DNA from: Rhodoferax sediminis | GTDB lineage: Bacteria > Pseudomonadota > Gammaproteobacteria > Burkholderiales > Burkholderiaceae_C | Length of the DNA: 64,000 nucleotides | Reading direction: 5' to 3' | Assembly (NCBI RefSeq): GCF_006970865.1 | Contig: NZ_CP035503.1 | Coordinates: 3,547,001 to 3,611,000, forward strand | Shown here: positions 40,566 to 49,957 of the stretch, piece by piece | How the letters are laid out: each line of letters begins with the position of its first letter | Numbering within the stretch: the first letter of the stretch is position 1 | Made by a program: the position numbers and the translations under genes | The notes under the pieces: model-generated | What the model was told of the DNA's origin: nothing | The model's input: the letters and a program-made list of their open reading frames with translations, nothing else | The model's database searches: none

Positions 40566-40583
40566 ATATCTTATATAAGATAT
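40566..40583. promoter_or_regulatory. Perfect 18-nt palindrome between mdh and gntR
   Basis: ATATCTTATATAAGATAT is a perfect 18-nt inverted repeat, with an overlapping second half TCTTATAT just before it. It is 27 bases before the GntR start and 123 bases before the mdh start. It is the probable operator of the adjacent GntR/HutC-type regulator, acting on mdh, itself and possibly sdh. Confidence 0.65.
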
Positions 40584-40610
40584 GATTGAGTCCTTCAAAC
40601 GATCCGCCCC

Positions 40611-41405
40611 ATGTCTCACTCTTCTGTCGATCCCGAAGCCTCCGACGCCGAGCCGGGCAGCGCCGGCGCAAGCAGCCCGACACCCGCCTTCAGCCCGCTG
40701 TACCAGCAAATCAAGGGCCTGATCCTGCAAAGCCTGCAGTCGGGCGAATGGAAGCCCGGCGCGGCCATTCCGAGCGAGATGGATCTGGCGGTGCGCTATC
40801 GCGTGAGCCAGGGCACGGTGCGCAAGGCGATCGACGAACTGGCCGCCGACAACCTGGTGGTGCGGCGCCAGGGCAAGGGCACGTTTGTGGCCACGCATGC
40901 CGAACACCAGGTGCAGTACCGCTTTTTGAAGCTGATTCCCGACAACGGCGACGTCAACAGCGAGGGGCCGGCCCAGCGCGAAATCATCGACTGCAAACGC
41001 CTGCGGGCCAGCGCCGACGTGGCCCGCGCTCTGGCGCTGCGCACGGGCGACGCGGTGCTGCAGGTACGCCGCGTGCTGTCGTTCTCGGGGGTCCCGACCA
41101 TTCTGGAGGATCTGTGGCTGCCCGGGGGCCCGTTCAAGGGACTGACCGCGGAGCGCCTGTCGGACTACCACGGCCCGATGTATGCGCTGTTCGAAGTCGA
41201 ATTCGGGGTGCGCATGGTGCGGGCCGAAGAGCACATCCGGGCCGTGACGCCCGATGCCGCGCAATGCGCGCTGCTCAAGGTCAAGGCGGGCACGCCGCTG
41301 CTCAGCGTGGAGCGGATCGCCTGCACCTACAACGACGTCCCCATGGAGCTGCGCCGCGGCCTGTACCGCACGGATACGCACCACTACCGCAATGAGCTGA
41401 ACTGA
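40611..41405 (+). CDS. GntR/HutC family regulator (UTRA domain)
   Basis: A 264-residue GntR regulator. The winged helix-turn-helix (about residues 35-90: PSEMDLAVRYRVSQGTVRKA) is followed by a UTRA ligand domain (RRVLSFSGVPTILEDLWLP and later LLSVERIACTYNDVPMELRRG). Between divergent mdh and the codirectional sdhCDAB-sdhE-gltA run it is well placed to control central carbon metabolism; its effector would be expected to be a carboxylic acid. The palindrome 27 bases upstream suggests autoregulation. Confidence 0.93.
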   Translation: MSHSSVDPEASDAEPGSAGASSPTPAFSPLYQQIKGLILQSLQSGEWKPGAAIPSEMDLAVRYRVSQGTVRKAIDELAADNLVVRRQGKGTFVATHAEHQVQYRFLKLIPDNGDVNSEGPAQREIIDCKRLRASADVARALALRTGDAVLQVRRVLSFSGVPTILEDLWLPGGPFKGLTAERLSDYHGPMYALFEVEFGVRMVRAEEHIRAVTPDAAQCALLKVKAGTPLLSVERIACTYNDVPMELRRGLYRTDTHHYRNELN

Positions 41406-41476
41406 CGTGCGGGCGATGGCAGAAATCGGGCAAAAATGGCGGTCGCCGCGGCGGTTTGCTGCGTTGCAATAGAATT

Positions 41477-41505
41477 TTGGGTCGTCAGCCGTTGCACAAT
41501 TACAA
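41477..41505 (+). promoter_or_regulatory. Possible sigma70 promoter for sdhCDAB
   Basis: TTGGGT and TTACAA separated by 17 bases lie about 28 bases before the sdhC start. The match to the -35/-10 consensus is modest, but this is the only reasonable pair in the 127-base gap. Confidence 0.3.
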
Positions 41506-41532
41506 AGTCGTTACATTCACGAAAGCCATTTC

Positions 41533-41979
41533 ATGCCCCAGCTAGCCCCCCCCGCACGACCCAAACGGCCCGAGTTCCGGAACATCAATGCCTTCACGGA
41601 TCTGACCACCTACCGCATGCCTCTGGCCGCCCTGGTGTCGATTCTTCACCGGATCAGCGGCGCGATCATGTTCGTGCTGCTGCCATTCATCATCTGGATG
41701 TTCGACACCTCGGTCTCCTCGGAAATCTCGTTCGAGCGCTTCAAGTCGGCCTTCAATATCGGTATCGGCGTTGTACCTGGCTGGTTCATCAAACTCGTCG
41801 CCCTGCTGCTGATCTGGGCGTTCTTGCACCATTTCATCGCCGGCCTGCGCCACCTGTGGGCCGATATCCACCACGGCGCCGTGTCGAAAGAATTCGGCCG
41901 CAAGTCCGCGGCCAGCACACTGGTGTTGAGCATCGCCCTGCTGCTGATCCTCGGCGCCAAGCTGTTCGGCCTTTACTAA
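41533..41979 (+). CDS. sdhC: Succinate dehydrogenase cytochrome b556 subunit
   Basis: A 148-residue membrane anchor of succinate dehydrogenase with three helices. The SILHRISGAIMF segment has the serine and arginine used for quinone contact, and HHFIAGLRHLWADIHHG carries the heme-binding histidine region. It begins the sdhC-sdhD-sdhA-sdhB operon and together with SdhD binds heme b and ubiquinone. Confidence 0.95.
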   Translation: MPQLAPPARPKRPEFRNINAFTDLTTYRMPLAALVSILHRISGAIMFVLLPFIIWMFDTSVSSEISFERFKSAFNIGIGVVPGWFIKLVALLLIWAFLHHFIAGLRHLWADIHHGAVSKEFGRKSAASTLVLSIALLLILGAKLFGLY

Positions 41980-42030
41980 AACTTCGCGGGCAGATCTTCC
42001 AGGCTGCCCGCCATTGATCAGGAGCTTCCC

Positions 42031-42396
42031 ATGTCTGTAAATTTCGGCACCAAACGTCTCGTAGTGGGTGCGCACTACGGTTTCCGGGACTGGTTGGCGC
42101 AGCGCGTCACGGCGGGTTTGATGGCGCTGTTCACGCTGCTGGTGCTGGCGCAAGTGGTTTTCACCCGCGGGCCGATCGGCTATGACACCTGGGCCGGCAT
42201 CTTCGCGGCCCAGTGGATGAAGGCGCTGACCTTCATCGTCATCGTCGCCCTGCTCTACCACGTGTGGGTCGGTGTGCGCGACATCTTCATGGACTACATC
42301 AAGCCCGTCGCGCTGCGCCTGGTGTTGCAAATCTTCTCCATCGTCTGGCTCGTGGGTTGCGCGGGCTGGGCCATCCAGGTTCTGTGGCGCCTTTGA
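42031..42396 (+). CDS. sdhD: Succinate dehydrogenase membrane anchor subunit
   Basis: A 121-residue hydrophobic anchor with three helices. Histidines in VGAHYGFRDWLAQR and in LLYHVWVGVRDIFMDYIKP (the heme ligand helix, with the conserved aspartate-tyrosine) match SdhD proteins. It is spaced 51 bases from sdhC and 28 from sdhA. Confidence 0.94.
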   Translation: MSVNFGTKRLVVGAHYGFRDWLAQRVTAGLMALFTLLVLAQVVFTRGPIGYDTWAGIFAAQWMKALTFIVIVALLYHVWVGVRDIFMDYIKPVALRLVLQIFSIVWLVGCAGWAIQVLWRL

Positions 42397-42424
42397 TGCC
42401 ACGCCACTACCGAGGCTGAAACTC

Positions 42425-44215
42425 ATGACTTATTCCGTTACCAAACGAAAATTCGACGTTGTCATCGTCGGGGCCGGCGGCTCCGGCATGCGCGCATCGC
42501 TGCAACTGGCGCGCGCCGGCCTGAACGTGGCCGTGCTCTCCAAGGTTTTCCCCACGCGCTCGCACACGGTGGCGGCGCAGGGCGGCATCGGCGCCTCGCT
42601 GGGCAACATGAACGAGGACAACTGGCACTACCACTTCTACGACACCGTCAAGGGTGGTGACTGGCTGGGTGACCAGGACGCGATCGAGTTCATGTGCCGC
42701 GAAGCGCCCAACGTGGTGTACGACCTGGAACACATGGGCATGCCGTTCGACCGCAACGCCGACGGCACCATTTACCAGCGCCCGTTTGGCGGCCACACCG
42801 CCAACTACGGCGAAAAAGCGGTCGAGCGCGCCTGCGCGGCGGCCGACCGCACCGGCCACGCCATGCTGCACACGCTGTACCAGCAAAACGTCAAGGCCAA
42901 GACCAGCTTTTTCGTCGAATGGATGGCGCTGGACCTGATACGGGACGCCGACGGCGACGTGATCGGCGTCACCGCGCTGGAAATGGAAACCGGCGACGTC
43001 CACATCCTGCAGGCCAAGACCACCTTGCTGGCCACGGGCGGTGCCGGACGCATCTTTGCGGCCTCCACCAACGCCTATATCAACACCGGCGACGGCCTGG
43101 GCATGGCGGCACGTGCCGGCATCCCTTTGCAGGACATGGAGTTCTGGCAGTTCCACCCGACCGGCGTGGCCGGCGCCGGCGTGCTGCTCACCGAAGGCTG
43201 CCGCGGCGAGGGAGCGATCCTGATCAATGGCAATGGCGAACGCTTCATGGAGCGCTATGCGCCGACCCTGAAAGACCTGGCGCCGCGCGACTTCGTCTCG
43301 CGCTCGATGGACCAGGAGATCAAGGAAGGCCGCGGCTGCGGCCCGAACAAGGACTACCTGCTGCTCAAGCTGGACCACCTCGGTGCCGAGACCATCATGA
43401 AGCGCCTGCCCTCGGTGCTCGAGATCGGGCACAACTTTGCCAACGTCGACATCACCAAGGAGCCGATTCCGGTGGTGCCGACGATCCACTACCAGATGGG
43501 CGGCATCCCGACCAATATCCATGGCCAGGTGGTCACGCAAAACGCGGAGAACAAAAGCGAGGTCGTGAACGGCCTGTACGCGGTGGGCGAATGCTCCTGC
43601 GTGAGCGTGCACGGCGCAAACCGCCTGGGCACCAATTCCCTGCTGGACCTGCTGGTGTTCGGCCGCGCGGCCGGCAACCACATCGTGGAGTTCAACAAGC
43701 AGAGCAAGGCGCACAAGCCGCTGCCCGCGGATGCGGCGGACCTGCCGCTGGCCCGGCTGGCGCGCCTGGATGGTGCCAGCAGCGGCGAATACGCGCAGGA
43801 CGTGGCCAACGCCCTGCGGGCTTCCATGCAGCACCATGCGGGCGTGTTCCGCACGCAGGCGATCCTGGACGAAGGCGTGGTGCAGATTGCCGAAATGCGC
43901 AAACGTGTCGAAGCCATCAACCTCAAGGACAAGTCCAAGGTGTTCAATACCGCGCGCATCGAGGCGCTGGAAGTCGAGAACCTGATCGAGGTCGCGCAGG
44001 CCACCATCATCTCCGCCGCGGCACGCCACGAGAGCCGGGGCGCGCACAGCGTGGCCGAATACGGCGATACGCCCGAAAACCCGCTCGGGCGCAACGACAC
44101 CGAGTGGCTGCGGCACACGCTGTGGCACAAGGAGGGCAACCGCCTGAGCTACAAGCCGGTCCAGATGAAGCCGCTCACCGTTGACAGCATTGCGCTGAAA
44201 ACCCGCACCTTCTGA
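42425..44215 (+). CDS. sdhA: Succinate dehydrogenase flavoprotein subunit
   Basis: A 596-residue flavoprotein oxidising succinate to fumarate. FAD is linked at the histidine in FPTRSHTVAAQGG; the GAGGSGMRASL dinucleotide motif is at the N-terminus. Substrate-site motifs are RPFGGHTANYG and the C-terminal HGANRLGTNSLLDLLVFGR. Start at 42425 (MTYSVTKRKFDVVIVGAGG) is preferred to longer frame starts inside sdhD. SdhE encoded downstream inserts the FAD. Confidence 0.98.
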   Translation: MTYSVTKRKFDVVIVGAGGSGMRASLQLARAGLNVAVLSKVFPTRSHTVAAQGGIGASLGNMNEDNWHYHFYDTVKGGDWLGDQDAIEFMCREAPNVVYDLEHMGMPFDRNADGTIYQRPFGGHTANYGEKAVERACAAADRTGHAMLHTLYQQNVKAKTSFFVEWMALDLIRDADGDVIGVTALEMETGDVHILQAKTTLLATGGAGRIFAASTNAYINTGDGLGMAARAGIPLQDMEFWQFHPTGVAGAGVLLTEGCRGEGAILINGNGERFMERYAPTLKDLAPRDFVSRSMDQEIKEGRGCGPNKDYLLLKLDHLGAETIMKRLPSVLEIGHNFANVDITKEPIPVVPTIHYQMGGIPTNIHGQVVTQNAENKSEVVNGLYAVGECSCVSVHGANRLGTNSLLDLLVFGRAAGNHIVEFNKQSKAHKPLPADAADLPLARLARLDGASSGEYAQDVANALRASMQHHAGVFRTQAILDEGVVQIAEMRKRVEAINLKDKSKVFNTARIEALEVENLIEVAQATIISAAARHESRGAHSVAEYGDTPENPLGRNDTEWLRHTLWHKEGNRLSYKPVQMKPLTVDSIALKTRTF

Positions 44216-44258
44216 CCCGCGCGAAACCGCACCGACCAAGACACCGGAGAACAACCCC

Positions 44259-44963
44259 ATGACCAAGCGCACTTTCCAGATTTACCGCTACGACCCGGAC
44301 AAGGACGCCCGGCCCTACATGCAGACCCTGGAGGTCGAACTCGACGGCCACGAGCGCATGCTGCTGGACGCCCTGATGAAACTCAAGGCGCAGGATCCCG
44401 GCATCGCCTTTCGCCGCTCCTGCCGCGAAGGGGTGTGCGGCTCGGACGCCATGAACATCAATGGCAAGAACGGCCTGGCCTGCCTGACCAATATGCGCAC
44501 CCTGAAGGACCCGATCGTGCTCAAACCGCTGCCGGGCCTGCCCGTCGTGCGCGACCTGATCGTGGACATGACGCAGTTCTTCAAGCAGTACGACTCGATC
44601 AAGCCTTACCTGATCAACGACACCGTGCCGCCCGAGAAGGAGCGCCTGCAAAGTCCCGAAGAGCGCGAAGAACTCAACGGCCTGTACGAGTGCATCCTGT
44701 GCGCCAGCTGCTCCACGGCCTGCCCCAGCTTCTGGTGGAATCCCGACAAGTTCGTCGGCCCCGCGGGTCTGCTGCAGGCCTACCGTTTTCTGGCCGACAG
44801 TCGCGATCAGGGCACGGCCGAGCGCCTGGACAACCTGGAAGACCCGTACCGCCTGTTCCGCTGCCGCACCATCATGAACTGCGTGGACGTGTGCCCCAAG
44901 GGCCTGAACCCGTCTCTGGCCATCAACAAGATCAAGGAAATGATGGTCTCCCGGGCCACCTGA
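44259..44963 (+). CDS. sdhB: Succinate dehydrogenase iron-sulfur subunit
   Basis: A 234-residue subunit with three Fe-S clusters passing electrons from FAD to quinone. The 2Fe-2S ligands are in CREGVCGSD and the following NGLAC; CILCASCSTACPSFWW and CRTIMNCVDVCPKG supply the other clusters. Length and motif spacing are standard. It is 43 bases after sdhA. Confidence 0.98.
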   Translation: MTKRTFQIYRYDPDKDARPYMQTLEVELDGHERMLLDALMKLKAQDPGIAFRRSCREGVCGSDAMNINGKNGLACLTNMRTLKDPIVLKPLPGLPVVRDLIVDMTQFFKQYDSIKPYLINDTVPPEKERLQSPEEREELNGLYECILCASCSTACPSFWWNPDKFVGPAGLLQAYRFLADSRDQGTAERLDNLEDPYRLFRCRTIMNCVDVCPKGLNPSLAINKIKEMMVSRAT

Positions 44964-44975
44964 GCGGGGCCTGGA

Positions 44976-45260
44976 ATGCATATGGCGAACGAGCGCTTGG
45001 ATGAGCGGGCCTTGAGCAAGCTCAAGTGGCGCTGCCGCCGCGGTTTGCTGGAAAATGACATCTTCATCGAACGGTTTTTCAACCGGTATGAGGAAAGCCT
45101 GACCATCCGGCAAGCCCAGGGGCTCGGTGCTCTAATGGATCTCAGCGACAACGACCTGCTGGACCTGCACCTGTCACGCAAAACCCTGGCCCAGGTGAGC
45201 CCGGAACTGGATCGCGCCGACGTGCTCGAAGTATTGAATCAATTACGAGATAACCGCTGA
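44976..45260 (+). CDS. sdhE: FAD assembly factor SdhE
   Basis: A 94-residue protein that promotes covalent flavinylation of SdhA. The diagnostic RGLLEND (RGxxE) motif is near residue 23, and LDLSDNDLLD follows later. The start could be 44976 or 44982; an TGGA sequence is a better distance from 44982. It lies 12 bases after sdhB and 11 before gltA. Confidence 0.95.
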   Translation: MHMANERLDERALSKLKWRCRRGLLENDIFIERFFNRYEESLTIRQAQGLGALMDLSDNDLLDLHLSRKTLAQVSPELDRADVLEVLNQLRDNR

Positions 45261-45271
45261 AAGGGTAAAAA

Positions 45272-46582
45272 ATGAAACTAGCTGACAACAAAGCCACCCT
45301 GTCGTTTAGCAACGGCAGCCCGAGCGTCGAGTTACCGGTGTACCAGGGCAGTGTGGGACCGGACGTGGTCGATATCCGCAAGCTGTATGCCCAGACCGGC
45401 ATGTTTACCTACGATCCGGGCTTTCTGTCCACGGCGGCCTGCCAGTCGGCCATCACCTACATCGATGGCGACAAGGGTGAGTTGCTGTACCGCGGCTACC
45501 CGATCGAGCAGTTGGCCGTCAACTGCGACTACATGGAAACCTGCCATCTGCTGTTGTACGGGGAGTTGCCCACCGCCGCCGGCAAGAAGGACTTCTCGCG
45601 TCTCGTGACCATGCACACCATGGTCAACGAGCAGATGCAGCTGTTCATGCGCGGCTTCTTCCGCAGCGCCCACCCCATGGCCATCATGACCGGCCTGGTC
45701 GGCGCGCTGTCGGCCTTCTATCACGACAGCACGGATATCACCAACCCCGAGCACCGCGAGATCTCCGCGATCCGACTGATCGCCAAGATGCCCACCCTGG
45801 TGGCCATGGCGCACAAGTACACCGTAGGCCAGCCCTACATGTACCCGCGCAACGACCTGAGCTACTCCGCCAACTTCCTGCACATGATGTTTGCCACACC
45901 GTGCGAGGAATACAAGGTCAGCCCGGTGCTCGAGCGCGCCATGGACCGCATCTTCACGCTGCATGCCGATCACGAACAGAACGCCTCCACCTCCACCGTG
46001 CGCCTGTGCGGCTCGTCGGGCACCAATCCGTTCGCCGCGATCGCGGCCGGCGTGGCCTGCCTGTGGGGCCCCGCTCACGGCGGCGCCAATGAGGCCGCCC
46101 TCAACATGCTGGAAAACATCCAGAAAAACGGCGGCGTCGAGAAAATCGGCGACTTCATCAAGCAGGTCAAGGACAAGGACTCCGGTGTCAAGCTGATGGG
46201 TTTTGGCCATCGCGTGTACAAAAACTACGACCCGCGCGCCAAGCTGATGCAGGAAACCTGCAAGGAAGTGCTGAAGGAAATGGGGCTGGAGAACGACCCC
46301 CTGTTCAAGCTGGCGATGGCGCTTGAAAAGATCGCCCTGGAAGACGACTATTTCGTCTCGCGCAAGCTCTACCCCAATGTCGACTTCTACTCGGGCATCG
46401 TGCAGCGCGCCATCGGCATCCCGGTGTCGCTGTTCACCGCGGTCTTCGCGCTGGCCCGCACCGTGGGCTGGATCGCCCAGCTCAACGAGATGATCGGCGA
46501 CCCCGAGTACAAGATTGGCCGCCCGCGCCAGCTGTTTACCGGCGCGGTCAAGCGCGATGTGCAGCCGATTGCCAAGCGCTGA
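45272..46582 (+). CDS. gltA: Citrate synthase
   Basis: A 436-residue type II citrate synthase condensing oxaloacetate and acetyl-CoA. The catalytic residues are visible in [17 protein letters not shown] (histidine), [16 protein letters not shown] (histidine) and [10 protein letters not shown] (aspartate). The start is 11 bases after sdhE, and a terminator follows at 46639-46661, so gltA closes the sdh operon. Full length, no defects. Confidence 0.98.
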   Translation: MKLADNKATLSFSNGSPSVELPVYQGSVGPDVVDIRKLYAQTGMFTYDPGFLSTAACQSAITYIDGDKGELLYRGYPIEQLAVNCDYMETCHLLLYGELPTAAGKKDFSRLVTMHTMVNEQMQLFMRGFFRSAHPMAIMTGLVGALSAFYHDSTDITNPEHREISAIRLIAKMPTLVAMAHKYTVGQPYMYPRNDLSYSANFLHMMFATPCEEYKVSPVLERAMDRIFTLHADHEQNASTSTVRLCGSSGTNPFAAIAAGVACLWGPAHGGANEAALNMLENIQKNGGVEKIGDFIKQVKDKDSGVKLMGFGHRVYKNYDPRAKLMQETCKEVLKEMGLENDPLFKLAMALEKIALEDDYFVSRKLYPNVDFYSGIVQRAIGIPVSLFTAVFALARTVGWIAQLNEMIGDPEYKIGRPRQLFTGAVKRDVQPIAKR

Positions 46583-46638
46583 GGGACCCTGCGCCTGAAC
46601 CGGCCGGCACGCACACGGCCCCCGATTCACAGGCCTGG

Positions 46639-46661
46639 AGCCCGCTTCGTGCGGGCTTTTT
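46639..46661 (+). terminator. gltA: Intrinsic terminator after gltA
   Basis: AGCCCGC-TTCGT-GCGGGCT followed by TTTT. A seven-base-pair stem and T-run about 56 bases after the gltA stop, a good end for the sdhCDAB-sdhE-gltA transcript. Confidence 0.85.
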
Positions 46662-46790
46662 CATGCCTGCCTCTTCAAGCAGGCAGGCATCGCGAACCGC
46701 GACGGCAAATCAGCCTGTAAAGGGTGAAAATACAGCTCCATCGCCAACCGCGATGACAAAGGGCCGGAATCCACCTTCCGGCGCTTTTCC

Positions 46791-47729
46791 ATGAAACCCA
46801 CCGAACGCAACTTTGCCCGCCGCATTGACCTGACCTCGCTGCAACTTTTTGTGGCGGTGTGCGAGCTCGGCAGCATCGGCCGGGCCGCCGAGCGCGAATT
46901 CATCGCCGCCTCGGCCGTGAGCAAGCGGCTCAGCGATCTCGAGGCCACTCTGGACACGCCGCTCCTGTACCGCCACACGCGCGGCGTCGACCTGACGCCG
47001 GCCGGCGAGAGCCTGCTGCACCACGCGCGCTCGGTGCTGTTCAGCCTGGAAAAAATGCAGGGCGAACTCAGCGAGTACGCCGACGGCGTGCGCGGCCACG
47101 TGCGCGTGCACGCCAACATTTCAGCCATCGTGCAGTTCCTGCCCGAAGACCTGGGCACCTTCGTGCGCAAGCACGAGCAGGTCAAGATCGACCTGGAAGA
47201 GCATCTCAGCATGGACGTGATCCGTGCCGTGCAGGAAGGCGCCGCCGATCTGGGCATCTGCAACACCGCTGTAACAGGCAGCAGCGGCCCGGGCGAGCTG
47301 CAAACGCGGCCCTACCGGCATGACCGTTTGGTGCTTATTGTGCCCAAAGCCCATGTGTTGTCTACGCTTTCAGCTATCAATTTTATAGAAACACTGGATT
47401 TTGACCATGTCGGCCTGCACGCCACCAGCTCGATCTACCTCGCCATGCGGCAGGCCGCGGCGCAGGCCGGGCGCACCATCCGGCTGCGCATCCGCGTGAC
47501 CGGGCTGGACGCCATGTGCCGCATGATCCACAACGGCCTGGGCGTCGGCGTGATTCCACAGCGCGCCTTCGAGTTGATGCAGGGCGTGGGCGATCTGGCC
47601 TGCGTGCCTTTGAACGACGACTGGGCGCTGCGCCAGATCGACCTGGTGGCGCGCGACTTCGCCACCTTGCCCGTCACCGCGCGCCTGCTGGTCGAGCACC
47701 TCGGCGCGCGCGCCGCGCCACAGCCATAA
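46791..47729 (+). CDS. LysR family regulator upstream of leuCDB
   Basis: A 312-residue LysR-type regulator with the helix-turn-helix at about residues 25-60 ([20 protein letters not shown]) and a normal effector domain. It lies directly upstream of leuC on the same strand with 29 bases between, so it is probably cotranscribed and may control leucine synthesis, although no operator is obvious. A 49-nt repeat copy (47341-47389) is in frame, encoding [10 protein letters not shown]. Confidence 0.93.
   Translation: MKPTERNFARRIDLTSLQLFVAVCELGSIGRAAEREFIAASAVSKRLSDLEATLDTPLLYRHTRGVDLTPAGESLLHHARSVLFSLEKMQGELSEYADGVRGHVRVHANISAIVQFLPEDLGTFVRKHEQVKIDLEEHLSMDVIRAVQEGAADLGICNTAVTGSSGPGELQTRPYRHDRLVLIVPKAHVLSTLSAINFIETLDFDHVGLHATSSIYLAMRQAAAQAGRTIRLRIRVTGLDAMCRMIHNGLGVGVIPQRAFELMQGVGDLACVPLNDDWALRQIDLVARDFATLPVTARLLVEHLGARAAPQP
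47341..47389 (+). repeat. 49-nt dispersed repeat, copy inside LysR gene
   Basis: Contains CGCTTTCAGCTATCAATTTTATAG; the 13-base CGCTTTCAGCTAT is shared exactly with the copy at 36973-37021. Its 5' half is poorly conserved apart from AGCCC. Confidence 0.5.
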
Positions 47730-47758
47730 AATCACTTCAGCCACAAGGAAACTATCCC

Positions 47759-49180
47759 ATGGGACGCACTCTCTACGACAAAATCTGGGACGAACACGTC
47801 GTCCACACCGAGGAAGACGGCACCGCCATCCTCTACATCGACCGGCATCTGGTGCACGAAGTCACCAGCCCGCAGGCCTTCGAAGGCCTGCGCCAGGCGG
47901 GCCGCAAGGTCTGGCGCGTCAGTTCCATCGTCGCGACGGCCGATCACAACACGCCCACCACCGGCTGGGAACTGGGCTACGACGGCATTACCGATCCGAT
48001 CAGCCGCGAGCAGGTCACCACGCTGGACCACAACATCGCCGAATCGGGCGCGGCCGCCTACTTTCCCTTCCTCTCCAGACGCCAGGGCATCGTGCACGTG
48101 ATCGGCCCCGAAAACGGCGCCACCCTGCCCGGCATGACGGTGGTCTGCGGCGACTCGCACACCTCGACCCACGGCGCGTTCGGCGCACTGGCGCACGGCA
48201 TCGGCACCAGCGAGGTCGAGCACGTGCTGGCCACGCAAACCCTGCTGGCGAAAAAGGCCAAAAACATGCTGGTGAAAGTGAACGGCACGCTGGCGCGCGG
48301 CATCACCGCGAAGGACATCGTGCTCGCCATCATCGGCAAGATCGGCACCGCCGGCGGCACCGGCTACACCATCGAATTCGGCGGTGCGGCAATTCGCGCG
48401 CTGAGCATGGAAGGCCGCATGACCGTGTGCAACATGGCCATAGAAGCCGGGGCCCGCGCGGGGCTGGTGGCCGTGGACGAAAAAACCATCGCCTACCTGA
48501 AGGGCCGCCTGCTCGCGCCCACCGGCGTCGAATGGGACCAGGCCTGCGCCTACTGGGCCACGCTGCAGTCCGATGCCGACGCCCGCTTCGACACGGTGGT
48601 CGAACTCGACGCCGCCGACGTCACGCCGCAGGTGACCTGGGGCACCTCGCCCGAAATGGTGCTGGGCATCGATGGCCGCGTGCCCGACCCGGACAAGGAA
48701 AAAGACGCCAACAAGCGCGGCGCGATCGAACGCGCGCTGACCTACATGGGCCTGGCGCCCAACAAGGCCATCGGCGACGTCTACATCGACAAGGTCTTCA
48801 TCGGCTCGTGCACCAATTCGCGCATCGAAGACATGCGCGAGGCCGCGGCCATGGTGAAAAAACTGGGGCAAAAGGTCGCGAAAAACGTCAAGCTCGCCAT
48901 GGTGGTGCCGGGCTCCGGCCTGGTCAAGGAACAGGCCGAGCGCGAGGGGCTCGATGCCATTTTCAAGGCCGCCGGCTTCGAATGGCGCGAACCGGGCTGC
49001 TCCATGTGCCTGGCCATGAACGCCGACCGGCTCGAGCCCGGCGAGCGCTGCGCCTCCACCAGCAACCGCAATTTCGAGGGTCGCCAGGGCACCGGCGGGC
49101 GCACCCACCTGGTCAGCCCCGCGATGGCCGCCGCCGCCGCGGTGCATGGCCATTTTGTCGACATCCGCCGGTTTTCCTGA
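47759..49180 (+). CDS. leuC: 3-isopropylmalate dehydratase large subunit
   Basis: A 473-residue aconitase-family subunit; with LeuD it isomerises 2- and 3-isopropylmalate in leucine synthesis. The 4Fe-4S ligands are in [14 protein letters not shown] and GCSMCLAMN, and [15 protein letters not shown] is also diagnostic. Start at 47759 ([15 protein letters not shown]) has AAGGAA nine bases upstream. The gene is 29 bases after the LysR gene and is separated from leuD by a structured repeat. Confidence 0.97.
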   Translation: MGRTLYDKIWDEHVVHTEEDGTAILYIDRHLVHEVTSPQAFEGLRQAGRKVWRVSSIVATADHNTPTTGWELGYDGITDPISREQVTTLDHNIAESGAAAYFPFLSRRQGIVHVIGPENGATLPGMTVVCGDSHTSTHGAFGALAHGIGTSEVEHVLATQTLLAKKAKNMLVKVNGTLARGITAKDIVLAIIGKIGTAGGTGYTIEFGGAAIRALSMEGRMTVCNMAIEAGARAGLVAVDEKTIAYLKGRLLAPTGVEWDQACAYWATLQSDADARFDTVVELDAADVTPQVTWGTSPEMVLGIDGRVPDPDKEKDANKRGAIERALTYMGLAPNKAIGDVYIDKVFIGSCTNSRIEDMREAAAMVKKLGQKVAKNVKLAMVVPGSGLVKEQAEREGLDAIFKAAGFEWREPGCSMCLAMNADRLEPGERCASTSNRNFEGRQGTGGRTHLVSPAMAAAAAVHGHFVDIRRFS

Positions 49181-49189
49181 AGCTTTGCG

Positions 49190-49227
49190 GGGCAGACCAA
49201 GAATTGCGGAGCAATTTTGCTCTGCCC
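49190..49227. repeat. REP-like nested hairpin between leuC and leuD
   Basis: Outer arms GGGCAGA / TCTGCCC and inner arms AATTGC / GCAATT with a GGA loop form a two-tier stem-loop. It lies nine bases after the leuC stop. Similar GGGGCAGA..TCTGCCC elements recur in related genomes as I recall; not checked. It could protect or process the leuC-leuD message. Confidence 0.6.
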
Positions 49228-49254
49228 TCAACTGACTAGAGATAGACAAACATC

Positions 49255-49908
49255 ATGCAAAAATTTACCGTACACAAGGGCCTGGTGGCGCCGATGGATC
49301 GCGAAAACGTCGACACCGACGCGATCATCCCCAAGCAGTTCCTCAAATCCATCCGCAAGACCGGCTTCGGCCCGAATCTGTTCGACGCCTGGCGCTACCT
49401 GGACCCCGGTTTTCCCGGCCAGGACCCGGCCACACGCCGGCCGAACCCCGACTTCGTGCTGAACCAGCCACGCTACCAGGGCGCGTCCATCCTGCTGGCG
49501 CGCAAGAATTTCGGCTGCGGCTCCTCGCGCGAACACGCCCCCTGGGCGCTGGATCAGTACGGCTTTCGCGCCATCATCGCACCCTCTTACGCCGACATTT
49601 TTTTCAACAACTGCTTCAAGAACGGCCTGCTGCCCATCGTGCTGAGCGAGGCGCAGGTCGGCCAGCTGTTTGACGAAGCCGCGGTTTTCCCCGGCTACAC
49701 GCTGACGGTGGACCTGGCGCGCCAGGTCGTCATCAAGCCGCAGGGCGAAGAGTTGCCGTTCGACGTACAGCCGTTTCGCAAGCATTGCCTGCTGGGCGGC
49801 CTTGACGACATTGGCCTGACGCTGCTGCAGTCCGACAAGATCCGGGCCTTCGAAGCCCAGCGTTTGGCACAGAAACCGTGGCTAGCCCATACCACGCTTG
49901 CACAGTAA
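49255..49908 (+). CDS. leuD: 3-isopropylmalate dehydratase small subunit
   Basis: A 217-residue swivel subunit partnering LeuC. The [16 protein letters not shown] motif that closes the active site is intact, as is [17 protein letters not shown] near the N-terminus. It is preceded by the leuC-leuD hairpin and followed 42 bases later by leuB. Part of a 49-nt repeat lies immediately after its stop. Confidence 0.97.
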   Translation: MQKFTVHKGLVAPMDRENVDTDAIIPKQFLKSIRKTGFGPNLFDAWRYLDPGFPGQDPATRRPNPDFVLNQPRYQGASILLARKNFGCGSSREHAPWALDQYGFRAIIAPSYADIFFNNCFKNGLLPIVLSEAQVGQLFDEAAVFPGYTLTVDLARQVVIKPQGEELPFDVQPFRKHCLLGGLDDIGLTLLQSDKIRAFEAQRLAQKPWLAHTTLAQ

Positions 49909-49957
49909 GCTACCAATTTAATAGTAATCAAAGAAAAACCGAATAAAACCATGAAAA
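49909..49957 (-). repeat. Partial copy of 49-nt repeat between leuD and leuB
   Basis: GCTACCAATTTAATAG is a very good match to one end of the family; the other end (GCTACAG) is not recognisable, so this is a decayed or truncated copy. It starts one base after the leuD stop. Confidence 0.4.

Noticed and set aside
42407..44272. Long minus-strand frame opposite sdhA
   Set aside because: Antisense shadow of a well-supported gene.
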